Part shown: positions 23,300 to 33,885 of the stretch, one piece after another
Layout: every line of letters starts with the position of its first letter
Numbering within the stretch: position 1 is the stretch's first letter
Origin: Plotosus lineatus
Taxonomy: Eukaryota; Chordata; Actinopteri; Siluriformes; Plotosidae
Assembly: GCA_024760905.1 (NCBI GenBank)
Contig: CM045733.1
Coordinates: 34,978,501-35,042,500, forward strand
Reading direction: 5' to 3'
DNA: 64,000 nucleotides
Made by a program: the position numbers and the translations under genes
The notes under the pieces: model-generated
The model's database searches: none
Told to the model about the DNA's origin: nothing
What the model saw: the letters and a program-made list of their open reading frames with translations, nothing else

Positions 23300-24532
23300 C
23301 CCCTACACACCCCTAAAGACTCCATGTGGTTTTCATCATGGCAGTTGCACTCTTGACCAACTCTATACGCTCCACAGGATCTTGGAAGGGGCATGGGAGT
23401 TTGCCCAATCTGTCCACATGTGTTTTGTGGATTTGGAGAAAGCTTTCGACCGTGTCCCTTGTACAATCTTTTGGGGCGTGCTCCGGGAGTACGGTGTTCC
23501 AGACCCATTGTTACGGGCCATTCGATCGCTGTATCACCGGAGCCAGAATTTGGTCTGTATTGGTAACAACAGGTCGAATTCGTTTCCGGTGGAAGTCAGA
23601 GTCCGCTAAGGCTGTCCTTTGTCACTGATTCTGTTCATAATTTTTATGGACAGAATTTCTAGGCACAGCCGAGGCATTGAAGAGCTCTAGTTTGGTGGCC
23701 ATCAGATCTCGTCTCTGCTTTTTGCGGATGATGGTGTCCTTTTGGCTTCATCAAGTTAGGACCTCCAGCTCTCATTGGAGCGATTCGCAGTCGAGTGCAA
23801 AGGAGCCAGGATGAAAATCAGCACCTCCAAGTCCGAGGCCATGGTTCTCAGTAGGACAAGGGTGTAATGCACCCTCCAGGTCAGGAATGAGGTCCTGCCC
23901 TAAGGGGAGGAATTTAAGTATTTTGGGGTCTTGTTCAAGAGTGAGGGAAGGATGGAGCGGGAGATTGACAGACTGATCGCTGCAGCCTCTGCTGTTAAAC
24001 GGAGCCTGTACCACTCCATCGTGATGAAGAAGGAGCTGAGCTGCAAGGCGAAGCTCTCAATTTACCAGTTGATCTAAGTTCCAACCCTCACCTATGGTCA
24101 TGAGCTTTTGGTAGTGACCAAAAGAACAAGATCGCGGATACAAGCGGCTAAAATGAGCTCCTTTCGCCGGGTGGCGGGGTTCTCCCTTAGAGATAAGGTG
24201 AGAAGCTCTACCATCCGGGGAGAGCTTAGAGTAGATTTGCTGCTCCTCTGCATTGAGAGGGACCAGTTGAGGCAGCTCAGGCATCTGGTCAGAATGCCTC
24301 CCAGACGCCTTCCTTGTGTGGTGTTTCAGACATGTCCAACCGGAAAGATACCTCGGGGTCAACTGAGAACATGCTGGAGGGACTATGTCTCTCGGCTTGT
24401 CTGGGACCACCTCGGTGTCCCCACGGAACAGCTAGAGGAAGTGGCTAAGGAGCGGGATGTCTGGACCTCTTTGCTCAGGTTGCTGCCCCCCTCAACCTGA
24501 CCCTGGACTGAGCGGAAGATGATGAGTGATGC
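23300..24532 (+). mobile_element. Rex3, 3' half, plus strand
   Basis: 5'-truncated Rex3 starting in the RT region. Readable pieces: MCFVDLEKAFDRVP (23382-23609 frame), an 'FADDGVLLA'-type region near 23716-23745, TLTYGHELLVVTKRTRSRIQ near 24090-24150, and a C-terminal part in the 130-residue frame 24108-24500 with VRMPPRRLP and RDYVSRLVWDHLG. The 3' end at 24500-24532 is 'agcggaagatgatgagtgatg', the GATG-type Rex3 tail. A scrap of type B tail ('cctttattagggtcgcagta') precedes it at 23262-23295. Several stops; dead copy. Confidence 0.9.
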
Positions 24533-24790
24533 TGGAGCATATTTCAGCTCACCAGACCATTGCAGGGGTAAAACAGACACAACCATTCACACTCTGATTC
24601 ACCCAAGGAGCAATACAGATTATCAAATTAGCCTAATGCGAATGTCTTTGGATTGTGGGAGGAAACCAGAGAACCTGGAAGAAATACACGAAAGCACAGG
24701 AAAACCTAGCAAATTCCTCTCAGAAGCAACCATCCCAACCACAGGGCTCAAAACTCAGGGCCTTCCTACTGTGAGGCCAGGGTACTAAAC
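24533..24790 (-). repeat. V-SINE fragment abutting the Rex3 3' end
   Basis: Minus-strand V domain text ('ttggattgtgggaggaaacc') with part of the tail region ('cagctcaccagaccattgca'). Lies directly after the Rex3 tail. Confidence 0.75.
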
Positions 24791-24814
24791 ACAATGCAAT
24801 CATTTGTTCAATTT

Positions 24815-25200
24815 TACACCAATCAGCAATAACAATATGACCACCTGACTGGTCTGGAGTGAAGCAGGGCTACTTGTCAATCAAAGCCAATACTAACCAT
24901 TTGGCAGTTTGTGCTACAGTGGCACTTTTGTGCAACCTGACCAGATGTACCAGCCTTCACTCCACACGTGCATCAATGAGTCTTGTGCACCAAAAGCACT
25001 CATCGGTACACTGTTTGTCCTTTTTCTTGAGCCAAATTTGGTAGGTACTTAAAACTGCATACCAGGAACACCCCACAAGACCTGCTGTTTTAAGATGAAT
25101 AAACCCAATCGTTTACCTATCACAATATGGCCCTTGTCAAATCCTTACACTTGCTTATTTTTTCTGCTTCCAAAACAAGAACTTGAATAACTGAATGTGC
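24815..25200 (-). mobile_element. Tc1-like element remnant (terminal repeat and leader)
   Basis: Starts 'acaccaatcagcaataacaa', a terminal-repeat motif of a common fish Tc1 family. Near 25120-25195 it carries the reversed leader/start region ('atggcccttgtcaaatcctt' and 'ttttctgcttccaaaacaag'). No catalytic region remains. A related remnant lies at 48549-48945. Confidence 0.6.
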
Positions 25201-25479
25201 TACTGAAGGTGCCAATAAGATGATCAATGTTATTTACATTTTTCCATAACTCCCACATGGTAATACTGGGTTTACACTGGGGCCACAATGCCTATGATCT
25301 CCATGTTTCAAAAAAGCATGGAGCTCCACAATAATATGCCGACATTTAAGCAAGATTGCCACACTTGGAGCACATTTTGGGTTTAAAAAGGAGACAGGAT
25401 GCATCCAATGAATAAAAATTGAATTAATTATATCACGTTCATCAAGATCCCCTACAATGGTCAAAGTCTGTTATACTCT

Positions 25480-25944
25480 GTTAATGTTAGGATTTCTGCT
25501 TATTAGCCTTTGTTTACTTGTATGTTTTTGATAGAGACCCTGTCATGTTCTTATCCTTTTTGTTACCTTTCCATGTGGTTTTGTATGTCCCTTTTGCCTT
25601 TCCATAGGGTCATTATTAGGCTGACCTGTGTCTCATTTCCTGCCTTAAGTAGTTTGTCTATTTAAACCAAGTATTAGCATTTCCTTGCAGTCTTTGCCAG
25701 ATCAGACCAGTGTGCTTTCCTGCATTAGTTAAGCTATTGTCTAGAAGTTTTTGGCCTTGCCTCTTCTTTGCCCAGTCCTGTTAGCCTCTTGATTTCGGAT
25801 ACATTTGTTTTGCCTTTTATTTAATCTTCTGGCCATAGCCTGCCATTTTGGCATGTTTTCCAGTTTAATGAACTTTGCTCTTCCTCACTTTTGGTGTGAG
25901 AGTGCCCCCCACCCCCCACCCCATATAAAACTTCTAACAGTTAA
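25480..25944 (+). mobile_element. Solo LTR with 5-bp TSD
   Basis: The block 25485-25939 (455 bp) begins TGTTAG and ends CTAACA, perfect short inverted termini of the TG...CA type. It is flanked by identical 'gttaa' at 25480-25484 and 25940-25944. A TATA-like 'tctatttaaacca' lies near 25658-25671 and the 3' part is T/C-rich. This is the pattern left when two LTRs of a gypsy-type element recombine. No internal coding sequence is present. Confidence 0.85.
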
Positions 25945-26308
25945 AGTCTGTTAAGTTGTACTATGCTCTACTAAGATTCCCAAGGTTCTATAACAAGTAT
26001 TGTCAAATCAAGAGAGATTATTGACATTGCGGATGAGTGTAAACTCAGAATGACATACTGAAGCATGATCAGATTGAACCTGATTAAGCTCAACTGGAGA
26101 ATCAGATGTTTTTAAAACTAATAAACCGAACAAGATGTGATATGTTTAGAAATCTAAATATTCATTCATCAGAATTATAGAAGTAAGCAACGTTTTGTCC
26201 CATCTGTTTATTTAAATGAGCATAAGCAAAGTAGCTACATAGGCCTGTACCAAGATAATGTGATCAGGGATAACACGCAGTGAACCAAGCCACTGTGAGG
26301 CAGTAGGG
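25945..26308. other. No gene seen
   Basis: No recognisable feature between the solo LTR and the next SINE. Confidence 0.45.
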
Positions 26309-26852
26309 TGAAACTAACCGCTCATTTATTTTCTTAACCACTTAATCCTTATTAGGGTTGCAGGGAGACTGGCATCCATCTCAGCTGACTCTGGGCAAGG
26401 GCAGAGTATACCCTGAACAGCTCGCCAGGCCAATGCAGAGTGGCTGATGGCTATGCAGCCTACTCTTGACGAAAGTTGGCAATAGTTCTTTTATACGCCT
26501 CTCATTATAGACCAGGCGTTCCCAACCAGGGGTGTGAGAAGAATGGCTTTAACTTTTCAAATAAATATCTTCTTTTGATAAAATTTAGTATGATTCCACG
26601 TCTTTTATCCTTGAACAAAATATAAAATGTAGGGGTGCGAGGTCAGAGCAAAAGCTTTTTTATGGGTGCAGGAGTAAAAAAGGTTGGGAACCATTGCCAT
26701 AGACAGTGAGAGACATGGACGGCCTTTCATAATCCAGTTAGCTGCACTGGGGGGATAGTGACAATCCGTTGAGGGTATGGCTTGAACCCTCAACCTTGGC
26801 ATCAGTGATCCAGCACCTTATCTCCAGACCACCACAACCCATGAAACTAGCC
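26309..26852 (-). repeat. SINE, tail type B, split by a hAT MITE
   Basis: SINE segments 26320-26512 and 26697-26841 are the two parts of one minus-strand copy, with the type B tail at left and tRNA head at right. Flanks 'tgaaactaacc' (26309-26319) and 'tgaaactagcc' (26842-26852) are the SINE's own target duplication with one mismatch. The gap holds the MITE listed next. Confidence 0.9.
26505..26704. mobile_element. hAT-type MITE, 184 bp, inside a SINE
   Basis: The element 26513-26696 starts CAGGCGTTCCCAACC and, on the reverse strand, the other end is CAATGGTTCCCAACC, so the terminal repeats share 12 of 15 bases including GTTCCCAACC. Flanking 8-mers are 'ttatagac' (26505-26512) and 'ccatagac' (26697-26704), a hAT-type 8-bp duplication. 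The right copy keeps the SINE consensus and the left one has two substitutions. Too short to encode a transposase. Confidence 0.92.
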
Positions 26853-26987
26853 ATTAAAAATTTACTTTTTTCCTTAATTTGATAGTGTTTGCTATACATA
26901 ATAATATATTTTAATTTACAGTGTTTCATCTGCCAATGTACCTGGAGCAACACATGAGTCATCTTGCATCATATTCCATGTCATTCA

Positions 26988-27737
26988 GCATATTTTTCCT
27001 CTTTCCAACAAACCAACTTCATGAACTGACTGTTCACTTTTTGTGAGATATTCTGTGGGATATTATTGCATAATAATAAATCATGCACAAAAACCAGCAA
27101 CGGAAAGTGTGTAATTGTATCATAGCTTAGATAATTAAGTTTAAAATGTATAACCCATCATTAAATGTGATGTTTCTGGTGCATTTTGACTTTAGGTACA
27201 TACAGGTGCTCACAGGTATGAAGACTCTCTTTACCTTGCCACAATCCTCCATAGGAGGAAAATCAGCATGATACAATCATTCATCTGACTTTGTTTCAGG
27301 CAGAGCCAAATATTTTTGTTTCTGTTTTATTCCTTTACGGAATCGCTTTATTTTGTTCTAACTACTAAGAAGTTTAAGTACATAACTTCAAATGCACTTA
27401 TTATCCAAATTCAAACTGATCTGAATGTCCTGAACTGCCAAGGAAAGAACTAAATGGTTAGGTTTTGTATTTTTGGCAGGAGAGTTTTGAACCATGGCAC
27501 TGCTGATTTCCAAGTCACCACTTTTTGGAAATGTCATCATTATACATCGTGACTCAACCTTTTCCAACCACAAGGTTATGGAACATTACAGAGAGGTAAA
27601 ATATTATTGCTGTTGTTGTTGTTATTGTTAAGAAGAAGAATATATTAAAGTTCTATATGTATAGGAACTGAAAGCAAACCTGGGAACACTGAGCACAAAC
27701 ATTGTTGGGATGTGATTTTTAATGCAAGCTCTCATTC
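26988..27737 (+). repeat. Inverted copy of the block at 32677-34936
   Basis: Reading 26988-27737 against the reverse complement of 32677-34936 gives colinear similarity over the whole length. Examples are 'aactgactgttcactttttg', 'aggtacatacaggtgctcac' and 'acctgggaacactgagcaca' or their close equivalents. This copy has lost part of the exon-like segment near 27215-27280, keeping a shortened form. It lacks the LINE and SINE insertions present in the other copy. It is either an inverted segmental duplication or two copies of an unrecognised element. Confidence 0.8.
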
Positions 27738-27759
27738 TTATCCTGTGAATTACATGATG

Positions 27760-28294
27760 TTACATGATATTAAGGGTGTCTGGGGTGTTAGGGAGGACCA
27801 GTACCTCTGTTGGGGGAGCATGTGGTGCTCCTCAGAGTATCTCGTCCACTTTGGTCTCCACCTGGCACTCAACTCTCACCAGCGGCTCACAGTAGTTGTC
27901 TGCATGCAACAATGGCCACACCCTGGGCAACAGCTTCAACTGGCTGGCTAAACCTTGTGAGGGTAGCCAACAGGTCTCAAACCTTTGGTGAGCTAGGGTT
28001 TGTCTACCTGCGCAGGATACCAGGAGGCAGAGAGATCACGGGGAACGGATTCACATTGAAAGGACAATGTGAATCCGTTCCCCGTGATCTCTCTGACTCC
28101 TGGTATCCTGCTTCGTGCTCGGCCAGAGAGATCACGGGGAACGGATTCACATGGAAAGGACAATCTTCTGACGCCGGAGGGGAGCACTGCTCCTCTTTGT
28201 AGCTCGCTGATTGCTGAGTGAATTCAGGTGCGCTCTCTGGATTTCGCCTGCAGGTAACATGCACCATGCCCCTCACCAGCGCTTGCAGTGTATG

Positions 28295-28300
<6 letters not shown>
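27760..28300. repeat. Unclassified repeat-like segment with hairpin and third arm
   Basis: GC-richer than its surroundings. At 28013-28058 and 28065-28110 two 46-base arms are reverse complements at 45 of 46 positions, with loop 'aaagga'. A third copy of one arm's core ('agagagatcacggggaacgg' onward) follows at about 28125-28152 in the left-arm orientation. Short reading frames across it only reflect the repeated arms. It lies just upstream of a GA microsatellite and a LINE RT fragment and may be part of that LINE's 5' region; this is inference. Confidence 0.7.
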
Positions 28301-28301
<1 letters not shown>

Positions 28302-28343
<42 letters not shown>

Positions 28344-28354
28344 AGAGAGAGAGT
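28302..28354. repeat. (GA)n microsatellite
   Basis: GA dinucleotide run with AAAG interruptions near its end. Confidence 0.95.
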
Positions 28355-28389
28355 TAAAATTCCACCACTAAGCACACACCATAACAGAA

Positions 28390-28665
28390 TTGGCATTTTG
28401 AGGACTTGCTACCGGAGAGCCAGTGTGGCTTTAGGAAAGACCTTGGTACAGCGGACATGATTTTTGCTGCATGCCAACTGCAGGAGAAATGTTACAAACA
28501 AAACATCAGCCTTTACACCACCTTTGTGGATCTGATGAAAGCATTTCACACGGTCTGCAGGCAGGGGCTCTGTCTTCACACTCACAACCCCAAGTGATTT
28601 TGAAGTCTTGGTCGTCTTCGCCAGCGAAGGATGAACATCACATGCTATTAGCTACCTCTTACATT
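28390..28665 (+). pseudogene. LINE RT fragment joined to its C-terminus and 3' end
   Basis: The frame 28406-28597 reads LLPESQCGFRKDLGTADMIF and then FVDLMKAFHTV, two neighbouring RT motifs of a non-LTR retrotransposon. Immediately after, 'LCLHTHNPK' and a stop match the C-terminal zinc-finger-like end of such LINEs, followed by a 'tcttcgccagcgaaggatga' 3' end. The catalytic YADD region and thumb are missing, so the copy has an internal deletion. The exact clade is not assigned. Confidence 0.65.
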
Positions 28666-28669
28666 ACTT

Positions 28670-30075
28670 AATTAACATACAGTCATCTATCACCCACCCA
28701 CTCCTTATTGCAGCCTGTTAACCCATTCTGAGGGAACCTTTTTTGTGTTTATTCTAGACAGTCTCATTGTTACACTCTCTCTAGCTTTACTCTCTCCTAC
28801 ACTTTTGTTTTGATTTTTTAATTTTAATGGGCAATTAGATAAACAGTCAAGTCAATTTTCATATAATATTTAATAACTGATCTGATTATATCTCTCTCAA
28901 CACTCGTAGATAGTTAACTGGTACCCCCACCAGTTTCATGCCTCCTGTCCTAATCAATTAACTGCAGATACCCATAGAATGTCATAAAGTTGAATCTGAG
29001 CCACTGACGGCCAATGCATTGAATAGAGTCCCCTATCATACACTGGATCCCAAACACATAACTGCAGCCACCACGCATGACAAGCTCTTCTTATTTGTGA
29101 TATCTTTGGCATAATATAAGGTAATTCTTTGGTTACCATGGTAATAGCTGCAAATCCCTCAGCAGACTGAAATCTAGGACAGATCATGCCCAGGTTCACA
29201 TATAGAAGAGATAACTGTCTTCACTTATTTATGTCCATATTTTTGTAAAACTTATTAAAATATCCTTATATTTAAATTTGTTCATATCTCCACTTCTAAT
29301 ATAAAAAAAAATTAAATTCACTTCTGCTATTTGAACTTAAAAAATTACAAGGGAAATTAACCCATATAAATATCAGAGGGAAATTACATCCAGAAACTAT
29401 ATTTATTCTTTGTCCAAGAAGGAAAGCAAGGCAATGGAGGGACAACACAAAAAAGGCCTTTTAAGATGAGTTTATCCATCACTCCAATGGACACAAAATA
29501 ATAGGCTAGGTTTACAGACAGCATAATATCCCAAACATAAATAGAACTGTAAGCAGTTGGGAATGGGGTCTAAGCCCATTGGTACAAGACCTTCTTGAAG
29601 GCCCAGTGGTGCAAAAATGTCATGTTTGGTGTTTGAGGTCCAGGAAGCATCGTTTGTAAATTTGAGTATATGCACTTGCATCTAACTGGTGAATTGTAAA
29701 CATTGCGAATATTAGCACAATAGGCTATGCCCACTAGTAGCAACAAAAACACTTCTATAGATCAAGCCACAGGAGTGGCGAGATATGGATTTTTCATATT
29801 TGTAGTATCTCAAGTGGTCAATGGCCATCAAATTTTATCCAAGTGTTATCGCAAAGAAGAGTATCTGGTGACAGCATTTACGTACTTACTTAATCCTCTT
29901 CATACTGATTGTACATAAGGCCGTGTTGACAGCATTTACTATGGACAAAATATGCATATAGTATGCTAGCTACTAAATTTGTTTGTGAATAATTAATGTA
30001 TTTCTGAATGTAGAGAAATTTATTTTGATCAGCTTTTCTTAGGTTCTCAGGTCAAAGTGCTGTACAGTATTTAAA
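28670..30075. other. No gene seen
   Basis: AT-rich sequence with no recognised gene or repeat. The small frames at 28954-29199, 29472-29752 and 29727-29918 lack motifs. Confidence 0.45.
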
Positions 30076-30421
30076 ATTTTGTGCAGATCAGGCAAAAACT
30101 CTTGGAAGCGCTATAACAATTGTGGTGGGGAAGAAAGCTAGGAAGGTACTCGGTGTAGTACCAGGTAGGAAGGAAAAGAAAGAGACTAGGTTGGTGGGAT
30201 GATGACCTTAGGAAGGCATCAAGGGAAAGAGGTTAATGGAAAAAGAAGAGGGGACACTCAGTGATAAAGAAACCAGAAAAGAGTACAAAGAGATGTGGCA
30301 CAAGGTGAGAGGTGAAAGGTGAGAGGTCACAAAAGTTAAGGAGGAGGCATTGAATGAGTTGAACACAAAGGAAGGAGAAAAAGACAGCATGACTGGGCAG
30401 ACAGAGTTATCAAATGGGGTA

Positions 30422-30756
30422 AGATACAAGTCAGGATGGCATGATGGCATAGTGGCTACACATTTGCCTCAAAGTTCAAAAGTCCGAGGTTTGATTCCCG
30501 GGTTTGGGACATTTCTCTGTGGAGTTAGCATGTGCTTGCATGGATACTGCAGTTTCTTCCCACAGTGCAAAAACATGCACAGTAGGCTGATTGACAGCTC
30601 CAAATTGCCTCTAGGTGTAAGAGGAAGTGTGAATGGTTGTATATAGGTTGGCCCTGCAATTTCCTAACGAGTTGTTCAGGGCGTACCCTGCCTTTGACTT
30701 GTGCCCCTAATTAGGATTAAGTGAATTAGAGGATTAATGAATGAAAGAGATACAAG
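30422..30756 (+). repeat. V-SINE in the RTE-like LINE, 9-bp TSD
   Basis: The element 30431-30747 has a tRNA-like head ('ggcatgatggcatagtggct', B-box 'ggtttgattcccg'), V domain ('ccacagtgcaaaaacatgca') and tail. Direct repeats 'agatacaag' lie at 30422-30430 and 30748-30756. Confidence 0.9.
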
Positions 30757-31136
30757 CTAGGGTGATAAAGTATGCCCAGGATAACGTCTTAACAGGTGAG
30801 CAGAGTGTGTTGAAAAGATGTAAAAAGTATTTTAAGAACCTGGTTAATTAAGAAAATAAGAGCGAGAGGGAAAGAGATGATGGAGGACGTGAAGAATGAA
30901 CCGGAGAGTGTGAAAGATAAGTGAGGATGAAGTGGCACAAGCTATGATGAGGATGAAGACTGGAAAGGCAGCTGGCTATTATAATATACCAATGGAAGCA
31001 TTTGAGATGTTTAGGTGAGATAGCAGTGCTGCTATTAACCAGACTTTTCAATAAAATCGTTGAAGCTGTAAGGATTCCCAAGGAGTGGAGAAGTGTTGTA
31101 CCAATTTTCAAAAACAAGAGAGGCATGGAGAACTAC

Positions 31137-31436
31137 AGTCATTCATTCATTTTCTAAGCCACTTAATCCCAATTAGGGTCATGGGGAGGCTGGTACCTGG
31201 ACAGCTTGAACAGGCCATTGCAACGCCAACCCTCACACAACCATTCACACACACACTAACATCTAGGGGTAATTTGGAACAGCCATTTGACCTACTGTGC
31301 ATGTTTTAGGACTGTGGTAGGAAATCAGAGTACCCGGAGGAAACCCACACAAGCACAGGGAGAACATAGAAATTCCACACAGAAACACTTGAGCCTGGGA
31401 ATTGAGCTCAGGCCTTCTTGTTGTGAGGCTGCAAGG
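31137..31436 (-). repeat. V-SINE, minus strand, in the RTE-like LINE
   Basis: Tail at left ('ctaagccacttaatcccaat'), V domain ('aaacccacacaagcacaggg'), B-box region ('gaattgagctcaggcc') at right. It separates the RT finger region from the later RT text of the host LINE. Confidence 0.88.
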
Positions 31437-32556
31437 ACAAGCTTTGAGCCCTTTGTTGTTTGCATACATTTTGGTCAAGTTAACCGACAAAGTCAGACAA
31501 AAGACAGAACATGAGTTTGCAAACTGTGGTGAGAGCAGGGAACAGGTACAGTTGAGTCTGAAGACCCACTGAAAAGAAAAGTAAATGACAGCAGGAATAA
31601 GACAGAATACATGCGAGTGAATGAGAGGTAGGATGATGGAAAAGTGCATCTGCAAGGGATAGAGGTGATAAAGGTAGATAAAGGTAGAATTTGGTGGCAA
31701 AGAGTTATTGGAATGATTTAAGATAAAAGTATTTGCAAGAGAAAAGTAAAGGATTGTAAGACTGCTGTGAGGCTAGCTATGCCGTATAGTTTGACAGAGC
31801 TGGAAATGGAAGAGATGAAAAGGCCTTATTTTTCTTTGGGAGTAACAAGAAGGAAAGAATTAGTAACAAATATTTTACAGAGACAGCACACAAGTGTTTG
31901 GGGACGAAGTGTGAGAGGCTGGACTGAGATGGTTTGGGCATAGGATGGCTGAAGTGTGTCTTGGTAGAAAAACATTGAGGATGGAATTGCCTGGTAGAAA
32001 AAAAGGAACTCCACAGAGGAGATTTATGATTGTGGTGGAGGAGAGCATGCAGGTGAGATGAAGAATGACATGCTGTGGCCACCCCTTACAGCAGCAGCCC
32101 AAGGGAGAAAAAAAGAAACATGGAAATTGCCACAATGCATAATTGATGAATTTGTATGGCATGTAGGAGAGTGTTGTATCACTGTACTCAAAATAACACC
32201 AGATCAGTAACAATACAAAAACATTTTTTCATCCAATCATGCAATTCAACTGTTGAACCCTGCCCCTGGGGCCACACAAAACAGTCCCAAGCTCAGGTAA
32301 ATGGAGAAGGTTGCATCATGAGTACACTGTGCCAAATAATGGGAGGTCTCCTTATAGGAACAGCTGAAAAAAGTAAGAGTCCATTACAATTGCTGTCTTC
32401 AATATGCAAAGTTTGATCATGATGATATAGGCATACTCCAGCTCATGCACACAACCCGATTAGGGAGTGCGGAAGGGACCAACCATACTCAAGCACAGTG
32501 AAACAGAACTGTGCCTAAATCAAGTACATCCAAGTTCAACCCAAAGCTTGGGTTAC

Positions 32557-32627
32557 TGTCTCTGCAGACTTTCCTTTTCTCTTTCAGTTTGTAGTTTCTG
32601 TGTTTCCTGGAGTTCTCTGATTTCGTC
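32557..32627 (-). other. Exon-like segment, coiled-coil text (unassigned)
   Basis: On the minus strand a pyrimidine-rich 'ctatattgtttag' acceptor-like sequence precedes about 71 bases. These read DEIRELQETQKLQTEREKES followed by LQRQ or a 'gtaacc' donor-like site. The charged heptad-like composition fits a coiled coil. It lies about 1.9 kb downstream, on the same strand, of the exon-like segment at 34514-34730. I do not recognise the gene. It may be a true exon, an exon carried in a duplicated block, or chance. Confidence 0.35.
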
Positions 32628-32766
32628 CTAAACAATATAGGTGGGCAGATTAATGTCTAGGTGGGAATGAGTGTTTGAATGGGAGCTTGCATTAACAAAT
32701 TGCATCCCAACAATGTTTGTGCCGTGTTCCCAGGTTTGCCTTCAGGTCCTATACATAGAACTTTAA

Positions 32767-32768
32767 TA

Positions 32769-32808
<40 letters not shown>

Positions 32809-33011
32809 GCGTAGGATGCGTAGGATGCTGAGGTTGGAACTACCAGGCAGAAGGCCTAGAGGAAGACCAAAGAGACGATTCATGGATGTGGTGAAGAAGG
32901 ACATGAAGGTAGTTGGTGTAAGAGAAGAAGATGCAAAGGATAGGGTCAGATGGAGGCGGATGATTCGCTGTGGCGACCCCTGAAGGGAAAAGCCGAAAGG
33001 AAAAGAGGAAG

Positions 33012-33062
<51 letters not shown>

Positions 33063-33084
33063 AATAATAATAATAATAATAATA
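32767..33084 (+). mobile_element. RTE-like LINE 3' fragment inside an (ATT)n microsatellite
   Basis: The LINE piece is at about 32809-33011: 'RMLRLELPGRRPRGRPKRRF' then 'MDVVKKDMKVVGVREEDAKD' and a stop region. It ends 'ggcgacccctgaagggaaaa' and 'gccgaaaggaaaagaggaag'. ATT repeats lie on both sides (32767-32808 and 33012-33060, then AAT units to 33084). The LINE either integrated in, or seeded, the microsatellite. It is severely 5' truncated. Confidence 0.85.
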
Positions 33085-33122
33085 TTTTACCTCTCAGTAT
33101 CTTTTCACAACATTGTGGCAGG

Positions 33123-33529
33123 AAAAGGTTGACTCACGATCTTCTTTTCCTTTCGCCTTTTCCCTTCAGGGGTCGCCACAGCGAATCATCTGCCTCCATC
33201 TTCATGGGAGTTATATTAAAGATTTGCATGTTTGATTTGGCATATGTTTTTTACGTCGGATGCCCTTCCTGACACAACCCTGAGCAAGGGCAGAAACATG
33301 CTGACAGCTATGCAGCCAACTCTTGACGAAAGTCAGCAATGGTTCTTTTACATGCCTCTCACCATAGACAGTGACAGACATGGCCCGCCTTTGATAACCC
33401 AGGTAGCTGCACTGGGGGGACAGTGACAACCTTGTGGAGAGTGGAACTTTAACCCCCAACCATTGGATCAGTGATCCAGCACCTTTCACCACCAGGCCAC
33501 CACTGCCCCACAAAAGGTTAACTCGTGAT
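33123..33529 (-). repeat. SINE, type A, with re-acquired LINE tail; 18-bp TSD
   Basis: The element 33141-33511 has the usual head and body. Its 3' end departs from other type A copies: on the minus strand the body is followed by a short novel stretch ('ttaatataactcccatga'). It then has 'agatggaggcagatgattcg' and 'gacccctgaagggaaaagg', which match the LINE 3' end further upstream than other SINE copies do. Flanks 'aaaaggttgactcacgat' (33123-33140) and 'aaaaggttaactcgtgat' (33512-33529) are the target duplication. Confidence 0.88.
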
Positions 33530-33551
33530 GTAACAATTATATAAAATGAGG

Positions 33552-33885
33552 GCTGAGGTGGCCTTGGCCTAGTGGTATAGGGTGCTGGATCGCTGATCCT
33601 CGGGTTGGGGGTTCAAGTCCCACTCTCCACAAGGTTGTCACTGTCCCCCCAGTGTATCTAACTGGGTCATCAAAGGCCAGTCATGTCTCCATGTCTCTCA
33701 CTGTCTATGGTATGTAAAAGAACCATTGCTGACTTTCGTTAAAGAGTAGCTGCAAAGCCGTCAGCATGTTTCTGTCCCTTGCTAAAGGCTTGTATCAGGA
33801 AAGGCATCTGACGTAAAAACCTATGGCAAATCAAATGTGCAAATCATTTGCTGTGGTGACCCATGAAAAAGGAAAAAAAGAATAA
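33552..33885 (+). repeat. SINE, tail type A, near full length
   Basis: tRNA-like head ('tggccttggcctagtggtat', B-box 'gggttcaagtccc'), common body and type A tail ('aatcatttgctgtggtgacc') ending in an A-rich run. No clean target duplication was found. Confidence 0.9.

Larger units (their letters stand above)
30080..32115 (+). mobile_element. RTE-like LINE, old copy, with two V-SINE insertions
   Basis: Decayed relative of the LINE at 40636 and 63196. The region 30230-30430 is the linker between endonuclease and RT (frame containing NELNTKEGEKDSMTGQTELS). It resumes at 30757 ('RVIKYAQDNVLTGEQSVLKR'-like text split by stops), and 31060-31136 carries a 'VPIFKNKRGMENYS' finger-region motif. From 31440, 'QALSPLLFAYILVKLTDKVRQ' leads into the thumb and C-terminal region (to about 32060). 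It ends in a 'gctgtggccaccccttacag' 3' end at 32072-32115. V-SINEs at 30431-30747 and 31137-31436 interrupt it. The catalytic palm is deleted. Confidence 0.75.
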
